Shown here: in pieces, positions 8,947 to 17,458 of the stretch
How the letters are laid out: every line of letters starts with the position of its first letter
Position numbering within the stretch: the first letter of the stretch is position 1
Source of the DNA: Bryobacterales bacterium
GTDB lineage: Bacteria; Acidobacteriota; Terriglobia; Bryobacterales; Bryobacteraceae
Reading direction: 5' to 3'
Assembly (NCBI GenBank): GCA_025350625.1
Contig: JANXXL010000062.1
Span: 1-50,059 of the forward strand
Length of the DNA: 50,059 nucleotides
Made by a program: the position numbers and the translations under genes
The notes under the pieces: model-generated
What the model saw: only the letters and a program-made list of their open reading frames with translations
The model's database searches: none
Told to the model about the DNA's origin: nothing

Positions 8947-9699
8947 ATGAGCGAGTCGAAGATATTGGTGGTCACAGGCGGCAGCCGCGGAATTGGCGCG
9001 GCGACTGCGAGGCTTGCCGCCGCAAGTGGGTGGTGCGTCTGCATCGCCTATCTGAGTCGTCGCGACGCCGCCGATCGGATCGTGAGCGATATCTCCTCGA
9101 AAGGAGGGCGTGCGATCGCGGTGCAGGCCGACATCAGCTCCGAGGTGAGCGTCGTCGAGCTGTTTCGGAAAGTGGATCGGGAACTCGGCGGGGCCACTGC
9201 CCTTGTGAACAATGCCGCGACGTTGGAAACCCAAATGCGGCTAGACTCAATGGACGCGCCCCGAATCTTGCGGATTCTTTCGACAAATGTACTCGGCTCG
9301 ATGCTCTGTGCCCGCGAAGCGGTGCGACGAATGTCTACGAAACACGGTGGAAACGGCGGGGGGATCGTCAATGTCTCCTCCGGCGCCGCCAAGTACGGTT
9401 CGCCCGGCGAATATTTGGACTACGCCGCCAGCAAAGGAGCGATCGAAACGTTTACTGTCGGATTGGCGAAGGAAGTTGCCGAGGAAGGGATCCGCGTTAA
9501 TGCCGTTCGCCCGGGACATATCTATACCGAGTTGCATGCCAAAGGAGGGGAGCCTCAACGGGTGGACAAGGTGAAGGCGTTGGTTCCCATGCACAGAGGT
9601 GGCCAGCCAGAGGAGGTTGCGTATGCGATCTTGTGGCTGTTATCTCCAGAAGCATCCTACATTACGGGCACGATTGTCGATGTGTCCGGAGGCCGGTAG
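8947..9699 (+). CDS. Short-chain dehydrogenase/reductase (SDR)
   Basis: A 250-residue classical SDR, cytoplasmic and NAD(P)-dependent. The nucleotide-binding TGGSRGIG (residues 10-17), the NNAA motif (about 88-91), the catalytic Ser pair in VNVSSGAA and the YAASK active site (Tyr159, Lys163) are all present, followed by RVNAVRPGHI and the C-terminal ITGTIVDVSGG. Length and motifs match 3-oxoacyl-ACP-reductase-like or sugar dehydrogenases, but the substrate cannot be deduced. It is isolated, with an unrelated broken gene convergent downstream. Confidence 0.9.
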   Translation: MSESKILVVTGGSRGIGAATARLAAASGWCVCIAYLSRRDAADRIVSDISSKGGRAIAVQADISSEVSVVELFRKVDRELGGATALVNNAATLETQMRLDSMDAPRILRILSTNVLGSMLCAREAVRRMSTKHGGNGGGIVNVSSGAAKYGSPGEYLDYAASKGAIETFTVGLAKEVAEEGIRVNAVRPGHIYTELHAKGGEPQRVDKVKALVPMHRGGQPEEVAYAILWLLSPEASYITGTIVDVSGGR

Positions 9700-9747
9700 A
9701 ATCGGCTCTTGTCGTGGCAAGATAGCGAGTAGTCGCGCAGCATAGAG

Positions 9748-9764
9748 GTAACCCGAATGGTTAC
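9748..9764. terminator. Short perfect hairpin between convergent genes
   Basis: GTAACC (9748-9753) and GGTTAC (9759-9764) pair perfectly around a 5-base loop, about 50 bases after the SDR stop and between convergent genes. It is short and lacks a T-tract, so it is only a weak terminator candidate. Confidence 0.25.
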
Positions 9765-9896
9765 TCCCGTGAAACGCCGTTCCCGGTAACGTTTTCCCGA
9801 AAGCAGGTTCATCTGGGCTTATAGTTGGCATCTCGCCGAATTGACTCGTTTGATCCACGAAAACGGATAGCGCCTGTATTACGGCGAATCCGGAAG

Positions 9897-11432
9897 TTAT
9901 TCTTGAGGGATCTGAAACTTCCAGGAGGACTCGCTGGCACTACGCTGCTCCCACTGGCGGCGTTGGTCCGTCATCATGTTCGCGCGTGCGTCCCGCGCGG
10001 CTTGTTCAGCGGCGATCCTGCGAATGAGTTCGTCGATCTTCTCCTTTTGGCCCGACCGGTAGACCGTCATCTTCGGCTCAAAGGCATTCGGGCCGGTGTC
10101 GGCAACTAGGCCTTCTTCCTTGATGTCGGCGAAGAAGGCCTTCATGGAATAGAAATCTTTGGTAAGGATCGGATTGAACTTGTGGTCGTGACACTCGGCG
10201 CAGCCGAAGGTGCTGCCCAGCCAGTTGGCGCCGATGGCGCGCACGCGGTCGGCTCCGTATTTGGCCCAATATTCTTTGGGCTGCAATCCGCCTTCCGCAG
10301 ATGTGCGGCCCATGCGGTTGTAGGCCGAGGCGATCTTCTGTTCGCTGGTTTGTTCGGGAGTCGCGTTGGGCATCAGGTCGCCGGCAAGCTGCTCGCGCGT
10401 GAATTCGTCGAACGGCTTATTGTTGAGCAGCGCGCGCAGGACGTAATCGCGATAAGGCCACGCGGGGCGCTCGCCGTCGCTGTGGTATCCGGCGGAATCC
10501 GCATAGCGCACGGCATCGAGCCAGGGTACGGCCTGGTGCTCGGCGTATGCCTGCGAGGCCAGGAGGCGGTCGACGACTTTCTCGGACGCGTCCGCTGACT
10601 TGTCTTTAACGAAAGCTTCGATCTGCGCGGGCTCCGGAGCGAGACCGGTGAGATCGAGTGTCACTCGCCGGAGCAGCGTGCGGCGATCGGCTGCGGGCGA
10701 GGGCTGCAAGCCTTCCTTGGCGAGCCGCGCCCGGATGAACGCGCCGATAGGATTCCGTGCCGAAGCAAGGGCAGGCACCGTCGGCCGCGCGACCGGCTGA
10801 TACGACCAGTGCCCTTAGTAGCGTGCTCCCTCGGCGATCCAGCGGCGGAGGGTTTCCTTTTCCGTGGGCGTCAGCGTGCGGTTGGCGGATGCAGGCGGCA
10901 TCACCCGCGCGTCGGTCGCAAATATGCGCTGGATGATTTCGCTCTGATCCGGATCGCCGGGAACAATTGGAGTGCCGCGAGCTTTCGGTTTCAGCGCTTC
11001 GTCGCGAAGATCGAGCCGCATATCGGCCATGCGGGAACTGACGTCGGGTCCATGGCAGCTAAAGCAGGTGCGCGACATGATGGGACGGATGTCGCGGTTG
11101 AAGCTCACGGGACCCGATAGCGGCGCTGCACTCGATGCCGCGGTGGAAACACGGCTAACGGGTTGGGTATCATGAGCGCCTAAATTCTTTACCAGGTAGG
11201 CAATGATCGGTTCGATGTCATCGGGGTTGAACGAAGCTCCCTCTTCGATCATCTGGCGGACGGCGATGCGCCAGCCTGCTTCGGTAAGCTTGAGTGCCAC
11301 AATGCGATCGGCGGTATGGCAGGTGGTACAGGCGTTGACGACAACGTCTTTACCGGCGCCTTCGGGAAAGTCCGCCGCGATCGCGGAGAAGGTGCATAAA
11401 AGCCCCAACAGAGATGCGGACAGGGATCGCAT
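9897..11432 (-). pseudogene. Planctomycete-type cytochrome (PSCyt1/PSCyt2) gene, broken by an in-frame stop and truncated
   Basis: Reading from 11432, a signal peptide is followed by haem motifs CTTCH and CFSCH and the MPPASANRTLTPTEKETLRRWI segment of PSCyt1. An in-frame TAA (10815-10817) then interrupts the sentence after EGAR-Tyr. The same frame resumes at once with GHWSYQPVARP and the DUF1549 (PSCyt2) domain, including LRRVTLDLTGL, a WLDAVRYADSAGYHSDG block and CAECHDHKFNP. Intact relatives are one protein and continue into a C-terminal DUF1553 domain, which is missing here, where the frame ends near 9897. The gene is therefore broken twice. Alternatives are a recent point mutation, a sequencing error, or translation as two pieces (205 and up to 293 residues). 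Confidence 0.75.
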
Positions 11433-11433
11433 A

Positions 11434-11460
11434 TATCTTATAAGATACTACTAAGATACT
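11434..11460. promoter_or_regulatory. Iterated TATCTTA sites at the start codon of the broken cytochrome gene
   Basis: TATCTTATAAGATA (11434-11447) is a perfect 14-base palindrome two bases upstream of the ATG at 11430-11432 (minus strand). The half site recurs as a direct repeat TAAGATACT at 11441-11449 and 11452-11460, an 11-base period. This is roughly one helical turn and typical of cooperative repressor binding. Binding would cover the translation start. The regulator is unknown. Confidence 0.5.
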
Positions 11461-11464
11461 GCGA

Positions 11465-12084
11465 TTGAGCGGCCACTATACTTTCACAAACAATACGCAG
11501 ACGGGCTTGGGGACCTGGATCGGTTGGCCGGTTGCCGTTAGCTTCCCTGTACTCGGCGTGCTGGCGGTTTCCACAAATGTGGTGGCGCAGACCACAGACC
11601 CCATCCAAAAGGCGTTGCTCGCGGCTCCGAACGCGGCTATGGCCAGGGACGCCACGGTCATCAAGTGGAAACCGGACTTTACGTATGAAGTGTTGAAGAA
11701 AGGCACCAGCCGTATGGTCTGCTACGACCTGACCGGCTGGCCCGGAGAGCGGCCGTTTTCGGTGGAGTGCACCAGCAGCGAGGCCAACCTGCCGCGCGCC
11801 GCGCAGAATCGAAAGCTCGCGGGGATGGCGGGGGCGACCAGAAAAAGACTGCGGAGTTGGTTGCGGCCGCCGGGAAAGACGGAACGCGCATCATGTCCGA
11901 AGTCGGGTCCATATGGTATAAGTTCTGGGGCAACAGCGAGGCGACTGCCGTCAAGCACTCGTTTATCGCCATGCCGAACCACACGGGGGCCCAGGAAGGA
12001 CTGCCGGAGGCCCGTGACGCAAACGGCTCCTGGGTGATGTTTGCGGGCACGTCAGAGGCCCACATCATGTTGCCGGGACTATAA
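11465..12084 (+). pseudogene. Secreted three-member-family gene, copy B, frameshifted
   Basis: This is a duplicate of the 5126-5692 gene. The first frame reads a divergent N-terminus then KALLAAPNAAMARD, TVIKWKPDFTYE and QNRKLAGMAG. At a G-run (11830-11834) the frame changes by one base, and the rest (DQKKTAELVAAAGKDGTRIM through SEAHIMLPGL) continues in another frame to the stop at 12084. Adding one G would restore a full-length product. The ATG and first part of the signal peptide of copy A are not conserved, and only TTG or GTG starts are available. A homopolymer sequencing error cannot be excluded, but decay of the neighbouring copy argues for a real pseudogene. Confidence 0.72.
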
Positions 12085-12540
12085 CAGGCCCAGTTTGTTC
12101 GGTGATCCTTCGATGATCCTGCGATCCCGGCGTCCGCTCATAACACAGGGCGGCGGCACAAGCTGCCGTTGTGTACGCACGCTCGTAGCTCGGGCCGCGG
12201 CTCGAAAGTCGTTATGAAGCGCTGATCGTGTGTCTTCTGGCGTTTTGCCGTGTTGTCCGCGCCGCAGGGCAAGCAGGCCTTCACCGGCACCATTACGGAC
12301 GACGAGTGCAGCAGAGCCGATCATTCACGGATGCGAATGGGGCCGACGGACGCCGCGTGCGTCCGGGCCTGCATCAGCTCCCACGGCGCCTCGTACGTGC
12401 TCTATGACGGCAAAGACATCTACACGTTGAGCGACCAGCAGGCGCCGGAGAAGTTTGCGGGACAGAAAGTCACCGTCGTAGGCGCGCTCGACGCGAATAC
12501 CAAGACCATCAAGGTGGAGTCCATTACCGCGGCGAATTAG
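11549..12540 (+). repeat. Direct repeat of about 1 kb, copy B (decayed)
   Basis: Second copy of the segment at 5147-6152, in the same orientation and gene order. Both genes carry single-base frame changes, and the internal stem-loop has lost pairing, whereas copy A keeps both genes and the hairpin intact. Copy A is therefore under selection or copy B is older debris. Confidence 0.78.
12214..12540 (+). pseudogene. DUF5818-like gene, copy B, with scrambled signal peptide
   Basis: This matches the gene at 5826-6152. The ATG at 12214 is followed by AAG CGC TGA, because one T present in copy A is missing. A compensating extra base about 20 positions later restores the frame at the SAP cleavage region. 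The mature domain (FTGTITDDEC, ADHSRMRMG, CVRACI, KFAGQKVTVVG) is intact to the stop, but the signal peptide is lost. A GTG at 12250 could only give an unexported product. It is probably non-functional. Confidence 0.7.
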
Positions 12541-12689
12541 CTCTCTCCACCAGCTTCGCCCATTCCCGTTCGTAATCCGCTGTGGATTCCGGACCCGGCG
12601 TTGCCACCTCCCCACGTTCGGCGGCATGGCCTGGATGTATACATTGGGCTGCCCCGAATCGCGGGACGATTATGCAAGATATTTTCCAT

Positions 12690-13037
12690 CAGGAGATCTA
12701 CGTACAGGCCGTGCCGCCGGGGGGCGCAAAATACCAGATCTCGGCTGCGGGCGGCGAGGCCCCCATGTGGCGGCGCGAAGGTAAGGAATTGTTCTACATC
12801 TCGGCAGACCGGAAACTGACGGCCGTACCCATCACGCTGGGCTCTACCGTGGTCGCGGGCTCCCCACAACCGCTGTTTACGTTCCCGAATCCACCGCTAG
12901 CGTTTTCGACAGGCTTTTACACGCCTTTGCGCGACGGCCAGCGCTTCCTGGTGAATGTCACCGGCGGGGGCGAAAACGCCGCCGAGGGAGAGTCCATCAC
13001 CGTTGTTACCAACTGGCAGGCGGGAGCGAAGAAGTAA
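12690..13037 (+). pseudogene. C-terminal fragment of a TolB/PD40-like propeller protein
   Basis: The frame encodes EIYVQAVPPGG, then SAAGGEAPMWRREGKELFYI and a beta-rich tail ending near VVTNW. This is the typical last blades of TolB-like (PD40/WD40) repeats found at the C-terminus of acidobacterial serine/threonine kinases and related exported proteins. The rest of the propeller and any kinase domain are absent upstream; the frame continues back only to about 12582 with unrelated text. It is therefore a gene remnant, next to the decayed copy B genes. Confidence 0.6.
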
Positions 13038-13054
13038 CGAGTAAGGGAGTCCCT

Positions 13055-13076
13055 CGCGTTACTCCCGAGTAACGCG
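13055..13076. repeat. 22-base perfect palindrome
   Basis: CGCGTTACTC (13055-13064) and GAGTAACGCG (13067-13076) are exact inverted repeats separated by CC, 18 bases after the TolB-like fragment's stop. It may be a leftover terminator stem or a protein-binding site. There is no T-tract. Confidence 0.4.
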
Positions 13077-13405
13077 CCACTCGGAGAAAGCTCGCCATAG
13101 CGTCAAACTACGCTTCGAACATTAATCCTGGGAAACGGCGCTTGGGAAGCTGAGGGGACTTTGACGTGCTACGCGCGAACCGAAGAATTGGCGGTTCAAG
13201 CTACCGATAATGGCTGACATCAGGCAGTAAATTGGTTGTCACTTCTATGGTTTACCGACAAACCGGCGAATGCTTTCCGTGAGCGTCGTTATGGGGAGTA
13301 TCGGCAGGTATGTCCCACAACCGGACTTCTGGTCAACTGCGATGCTCTTTATCCGCCATATGGACGAGCCGCAGATCACAACTGGCCCTTCTATAGATTT
13401 CCCGT
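13077..13405. other. Intergenic, no gene seen
   Basis: Short overlapping frames only. None has a convincing start, ribosome site or known motif. With the pseudogenes to the left, this looks like a decaying stretch. Confidence 0.35.
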
Positions 13406-13642
13406 ATGCAACCGATGATACGGGTGGCGATGAACGTCTACAACAGAGCGACCGGGTGGGGCACCTTTACAACCCTCGCCTTGCTTGCGGGAGTACTCGT
13501 GCTAGATGTCTGGCTGATGGACAAGCTGCCGGCCCTGCAGCACGGTTTGGCCTACGCAATGCTGCAGGTTGTCATGGCGGGGGTGTTGCTAAAGTTGATC
13601 CGGCTGATCTTCAAAGGCGGACCTCCATCTGTTAAGGAATGA
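13406..13642 (+). CDS. Small membrane protein, unknown
   Basis: A predicted 78-residue protein with two hydrophobic segments (about residues 20-37 and 48-66) separated by a short charged link, and a positively charged C-terminal end (LIRLIFKGG). This fits a small two-helix membrane protein. No ribosome binding site stands out. In-frame ATG codons at 13406 and 13415 and one a few codons further in are all possible starts. No family was recognised and no neighbour suggests a role. Confidence 0.4.
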   Translation: MQPMIRVAMNVYNRATGWGTFTTLALLAGVLVLDVWLMDKLPALQHGLAYAMLQVVMAGVLLKLIRLIFKGGPPSVKE

Positions 13643-13858
13643 TACGTCGTCCTAGCTGCAATAGCTACGATATCGATAATCCTCGGGTTTGAGCGGTTGG
13701 GAATCTACTTTATTGTCCTGTAACATTGCGGTGCCAAGATTGGAGGATTCCGCGCCACTGACGGAGCGTGCCGGTTACTGGGCCTGTTCTTTATCGGAGG
13801 GGAGCAGCCCAGCCCTCGGCTGCCGAGCCTTGAGTGATAGGCGTTAACTCGGCGTCAC
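13643..13858. other. Intergenic between convergent genes, nothing clear
   Basis: No gene or strong hairpin recognised. Confidence 0.3.
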
Positions 13859-14131
13859 TTACTTGCCGACCGATTTGAGCGCAGCTCCGCTCGTCTCGAT
13901 GCCAGAACCGGTCCCTAATGCAATCTTCCTGGCGCCCCACTTAATCCCTCGGCCCGTGGCTTTGACGCCCTTAAGCGTAACTTTACCCGTAGCGGTGCCA
14001 GTCTTGACGATCGCAGTCTTGGCGGACCCACCGGCCGCCTTGATGTCTTGTGCGGCGCCGTCCTGGCCAAAAGCGGCCTCGACCGGCACTATAAAACAGA
14101 TCAATAGAAAAATGTTTCTTGCAGCGCGCAT
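13859..14131 (-). CDS. Small secreted Gly/Lys/Thr-rich protein
   Basis: A 90-residue product with a signal peptide (MRAARNIFLLICFIVPVEAAFGQ) and a low-complexity, basic mature region. Short motifs alternate: AAGGSAKTAIVKTGTATGKV, then LKGVKATGRGIKWG and ALGTGSGIETSGAALKS. This is typical of small exported proteins in Acidobacteriota with no assigned function. The second Met of the frame is chosen as start because the signal peptide begins there; ATG at 14149 is the alternative. A perfect small palindrome (TTCTAC, one base, GTAGAA at 14134-14146) sits where a ribosome site would be expected, so translation or transcription may be controlled there. Confidence 0.55.
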   Translation of the reverse strand: MRAARNIFLLICFIVPVEAAFGQDGAAQDIKAAGGSAKTAIVKTGTATGKVTLKGVKATGRGIKWGARKIALGTGSGIETSGAALKSVGK

Positions 14132-14200
14132 ATTTCTACTGTAGAACATTTCATCGGGTTATCGTGACAGGCGTCTTAAGAATTCGATCGGTCAAGCTCT

Positions 14201-14290
14201 CTACAAACGCTACGGCTCCTTCTGGAATGACCCGGCGCACGAGTGCTAGAGAGCGGCGCGTCACTCCAGAAGGAGTCGTAGCGTTTGTAG
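14201..14290. repeat. Large inverted repeat (31-base arms) downstream of the TonB receptor gene
   Basis: Arms 14201-14231 and 14260-14290 are reverse complements with only two mismatches, both transitions that would allow G-U pairs on one strand. The loop is 28 bases. A further seven-base complement (GATCGGT / ACCGATC) flanks the arms on the outside with uneven spacing. The element lies between the stop of the receptor gene (14334) and the start of the small secreted gene (14131), both on the minus strand. It could be a strong transcript-end hairpin or a MITE-like element. No coding content. Confidence 0.7.
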
Positions 14291-14333
14291 TTACCGATCT
14301 GTTGAAGCAAGGTCGTCTTCTGCTTGAGACGAG

Positions 14334-17252
14334 TCAAAAATTCAGTTTCAGCGTGAACTGCACCTGCCGCCCCTTGTTGACGGTGTTGGTGATCTTTCCA
14401 AAAGTGGCCAGGGCCAGTTGCACACCAGGTTTATCAAACTGAGGCGTATTGAAGAAGTTAATGAATTCGGAGCGAAAGTCGAGCGAGTGTTCGCCGCCCG
14501 GCAGACGGAAGCTTCTGCCAACAGCGACGTTCCAATTGGCGGTTCCGTCCTTCCGGAAAGTGTTCATGCCGAGATTGCCACGGCCTGAGGGGGGAATGTT
14601 GTCATCGAAATACCGGCAGTGCAGGTACGGGAGGCCATCCGTGCCGGGGCGCCTGCAAGTATCGGCGCCCAATAACACAGGGGTCGTATTGGGATTATCC
14701 AGACTCCTTCCCAGCAGGGACGGGTTCAAGATATTGGGACGATCCCCGGTGTCGCCGTCCACGTTACCGTAACCGGGCGCGTCCCCTCCAGTATGAATGT
14801 GGAAAGCAACTCCGGACTGAAAAAGCGTGGTGCCCGAGATTTGCCATCCTTTAAACGCGGCCGTCCGCCAGGAGGTGGATCCAGCGAAAAAAGGCAGACG
14901 ATAGATGTAGCTGATGGAGAACACTTGCGGGGTATCAAACAACGCGACGGCTTTTAGATCGGAGACACGATTGCAGGTTTCACAGGTTGTCGTGCCCTCT
15001 TCGGGGGGAACCTCGACTCCGGAAGCCGTGTTGGTAAAATCACCGCCCAGATTGATGTCCTTGCTGAAGGTGTAGGCAGCGCGTACGGTCAAGCCATGCG
15101 TCAATCTCTTTTCGACGCTGGCTTGCGCGGCGTCGTAGTAGTCATTGCTGTTGCTCTCGACCATATTAATCGCGCCATAGCGCTGGTCGGGACGACGCAG
15201 ATTCAGCGTGGCCTCCGTGGTTGGAATGCCAGGCACAACCACGGGCCGGTTGTGTACCCCTAAGGTCAATAAATGGAAAGACCGGCTTCCCATGTAGGTG
15301 AGGCGCACCAGGGTTTGCGCCGGCAGGGCCCACTCGAGCCCGAAATTATACATGTGGGTGTAGGGAAGAACCAAGTCCGGGCTCAACAGATACAAGTTCT
15401 GTTGCGCCCCCGGAATTGGTTTCATGGTGGGGGCGGCTTTGGCAAGCGCAAGAGCGTCAACCAACCTCGGCGTATTGATTTCCAGCACCTGCACGGAGGG
15501 AGGGTTAAAGCGCGTGATTTGATAGGTCACCGGGAAGATGGAGCTGAATGAGATGCCATAGCCTGAGCGCAGCGTCAGCCTTCCCCGGCCGGGGTTCCAT
15601 GCAAACCCAAACCGCGGCCCGACCCCTTGCTCGGTTGGCATCTTGGGATCAGTGAGGTGGTTGACTTCTGTGGGCGAGGTCTCTACTTCGTAGCGCACTC
15701 CCATGTTGATGCTGAAGGTGGGGGAAACACGGAATTCGTCCTCGGCGTAAACGGCGTGTTCCCAGTTCCTGAACCCGCGATAGAGATTTCCAATTGTGAT
15801 CGTAAACAGGTCAGGAGTGCCCAACAGGAAGTTCTCCACTGCCGTGCGCCCGAAGTCCGGAAGAAAGCTCAAGGTACCGCGGCTATTGTTGCTTTGCAAG
15901 TCGTTCACCTGGGAGCGGGTGGTGCTCCAGCCGACCTTGAGCGTGTGCCGCCCCATAGTCCTACTGAGGTTGGAGAACAGTTTAAACCGATTCTCCGCCC
16001 TAAATCGCGGGAACTGGATTCCGGGGCCGATCTGAGCCAGATCTGTTTGAGCGATCAGGGGCGTAGCGAAGCCCAGAGGAGCGAGCAGATTCTCAAACTC
16101 CCGCGTCGGCAGCAGAGACGCTCGAACACGATCGAAATGAAAGCCAAACTGGCCGACGGTTCGCGGAGAAAAAACCTGGGTAAGATCGGCGTACGCGGCC
16201 TGGCTTCTCAAATCGGTCTGAGGATTTTGTCCGAGCACTAACTGGAACGGATCCTCGCTGTATTGGTTTACCGAATACAACCCTGCTACCGAGGTCTTTT
16301 CGTTCGGCTTTACATCCAGGCGCGCCAATCCGTCGGCGGTGAGAATTCTGCGCGGGGCGTTGGTATTGAGCTGCCGCAGGCTGACCTGGGGCAGGTTGGG
16401 AAGTTCCGCCGGATACGCCTTCAACAGATCGGAGATGATGGCCCGGGTTTGCGGGTCCGCCGCAAGCGGGGTACGCTCGGATGCCAAAGGCGCCTGCACG
16501 TTTCCGTTGACCATGCCGGTATTGAAAATCTGGCCGAACTCGAGGAGCAGCGATGCCCTGCGGGAGATCAGCGGGCCTCCCGCCACCAGGTTGTAACTGG
16601 TGATTCGGGACGGAAGCAAGGGCCCGACGTTAAAAAAATTGCGGGCGTTCAGGGCACTGTTTTGGTGCGTCGCGGAAACCGAGGCGTGCCAGTCCCGCAG
16701 CAGCGTTCTGGGGCGGAGAGGCTGGAAGCTGAGCAGTGGCGCTCCATATTCAGCGCCGAAATAATTGTCCTCTGCTAGAAATACAGGAGTGTAAGTCGGG
16801 TTGGGACCGCGGAAAAGCGTGAGCAGGTTACGCAGGTCGTTCAGGTCGATCCGGTAGATGAAGATGTTCGGATTCCGCTCTTCCAGGCCGGCGACTCCTT
16901 CGGCAGCCGCTGCGGTAAAACGAAAGTCGGCGCGATCGGGTTCAGCCTGACTGCCCACGGTCACCTGCTGGCGCAACACCTGTTGACCGTTCGCGATCGA
17001 CACGGTAACCGTGTAGACGCCGGGCTCCAAATTCGGGATGGCATAAGAACCGTCCGCCGCCGTGACGACTTTCGCGCGAGGCGGTTCGTGGTTGGCGCCG
17101 ACCGTGACGATCGCCCCTGCAACCGGTCCCCCTTGAGCATTCAGCACAAGCCCCTGAATTCCCATGCTAAGTGCGGGCGCTGACGCCAAAAACGACACCA
17201 AAAGAGCCGCAAAAAGAAAAGACGAGTTTGAAGTCAAGGGTCTAGTGTACAT
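14334..17252 (-). CDS. Oar-like TonB-dependent outer-membrane receptor
   Basis: The 972-residue product is an outer-membrane beta-barrel of the Oar/SusC-like type frequent in Acidobacteriota. A signal peptide (about residues 1-30) is followed by a carboxypeptidase-regulatory (Ig-like) domain: QGLVLNAQGGPVAGAIVTV, then DGSYAIPNLEPGVYTVTV. A poorly conserved plug region follows, then a long barrel with many alternating strands ending in an aromatic C-terminal Phe (FTLKLNF). Such receptors take up large substrates using TonB energy, but the ligand cannot be predicted. The ATG at 17252 is preferred because the signal peptide begins there, although the open frame extends to 17672. No TonB or ExbBD gene is nearby. 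Confidence 0.88.
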   Translation of the reverse strand: MYTRPLTSNSSFLFAALLVSFLASAPALSMGIQGLVLNAQGGPVAGAIVTVGANHEPPRAKVVTAADGSYAIPNLEPGVYTVTVSIANGQQVLRQQVTVGSQAEPDRADFRFTAAAAEGVAGLEERNPNIFIYRIDLNDLRNLLTLFRGPNPTYTPVFLAEDNYFGAEYGAPLLSFQPLRPRTLLRDWHASVSATHQNSALNARNFFNVGPLLPSRITSYNLVAGGPLISRRASLLLEFGQIFNTGMVNGNVQAPLASERTPLAADPQTRAIISDLLKAYPAELPNLPQVSLRQLNTNAPRRILTADGLARLDVKPNEKTSVAGLYSVNQYSEDPFQLVLGQNPQTDLRSQAAYADLTQVFSPRTVGQFGFHFDRVRASLLPTREFENLLAPLGFATPLIAQTDLAQIGPGIQFPRFRAENRFKLFSNLSRTMGRHTLKVGWSTTRSQVNDLQSNNSRGTLSFLPDFGRTAVENFLLGTPDLFTITIGNLYRGFRNWEHAVYAEDEFRVSPTFSINMGVRYEVETSPTEVNHLTDPKMPTEQGVGPRFGFAWNPGRGRLTLRSGYGISFSSIFPVTYQITRFNPPSVQVLEINTPRLVDALALAKAAPTMKPIPGAQQNLYLLSPDLVLPYTHMYNFGLEWALPAQTLVRLTYMGSRSFHLLTLGVHNRPVVVPGIPTTEATLNLRRPDQRYGAINMVESNSNDYYDAAQASVEKRLTHGLTVRAAYTFSKDINLGGDFTNTASGVEVPPEEGTTTCETCNRVSDLKAVALFDTPQVFSISYIYRLPFFAGSTSWRTAAFKGWQISGTTLFQSGVAFHIHTGGDAPGYGNVDGDTGDRPNILNPSLLGRSLDNPNTTPVLLGADTCRRPGTDGLPYLHCRYFDDNIPPSGRGNLGMNTFRKDGTANWNVAVGRSFRLPGGEHSLDFRSEFINFFNTPQFDKPGVQLALATFGKITNTVNKGRQVQFTLKLNF

Positions 17253-17458
17253 GAATCCGACTGGATGACCGGGCCGTGGATAGGAGCAAGCCCGCGACAC
17301 GGCGCTCGACGACATTACTGCCGTGATGTCCGCGATAGGAGTTTTCGGGACTTGGCGACCCCGGCACATGGCAGACCCAAACCTCGGTCCAACGAACTCC
17401 TCAACACGGCGACTCGGAAACTTCTTTTTTGCAAACCGCTTCGTAGACGCCCACGGAA

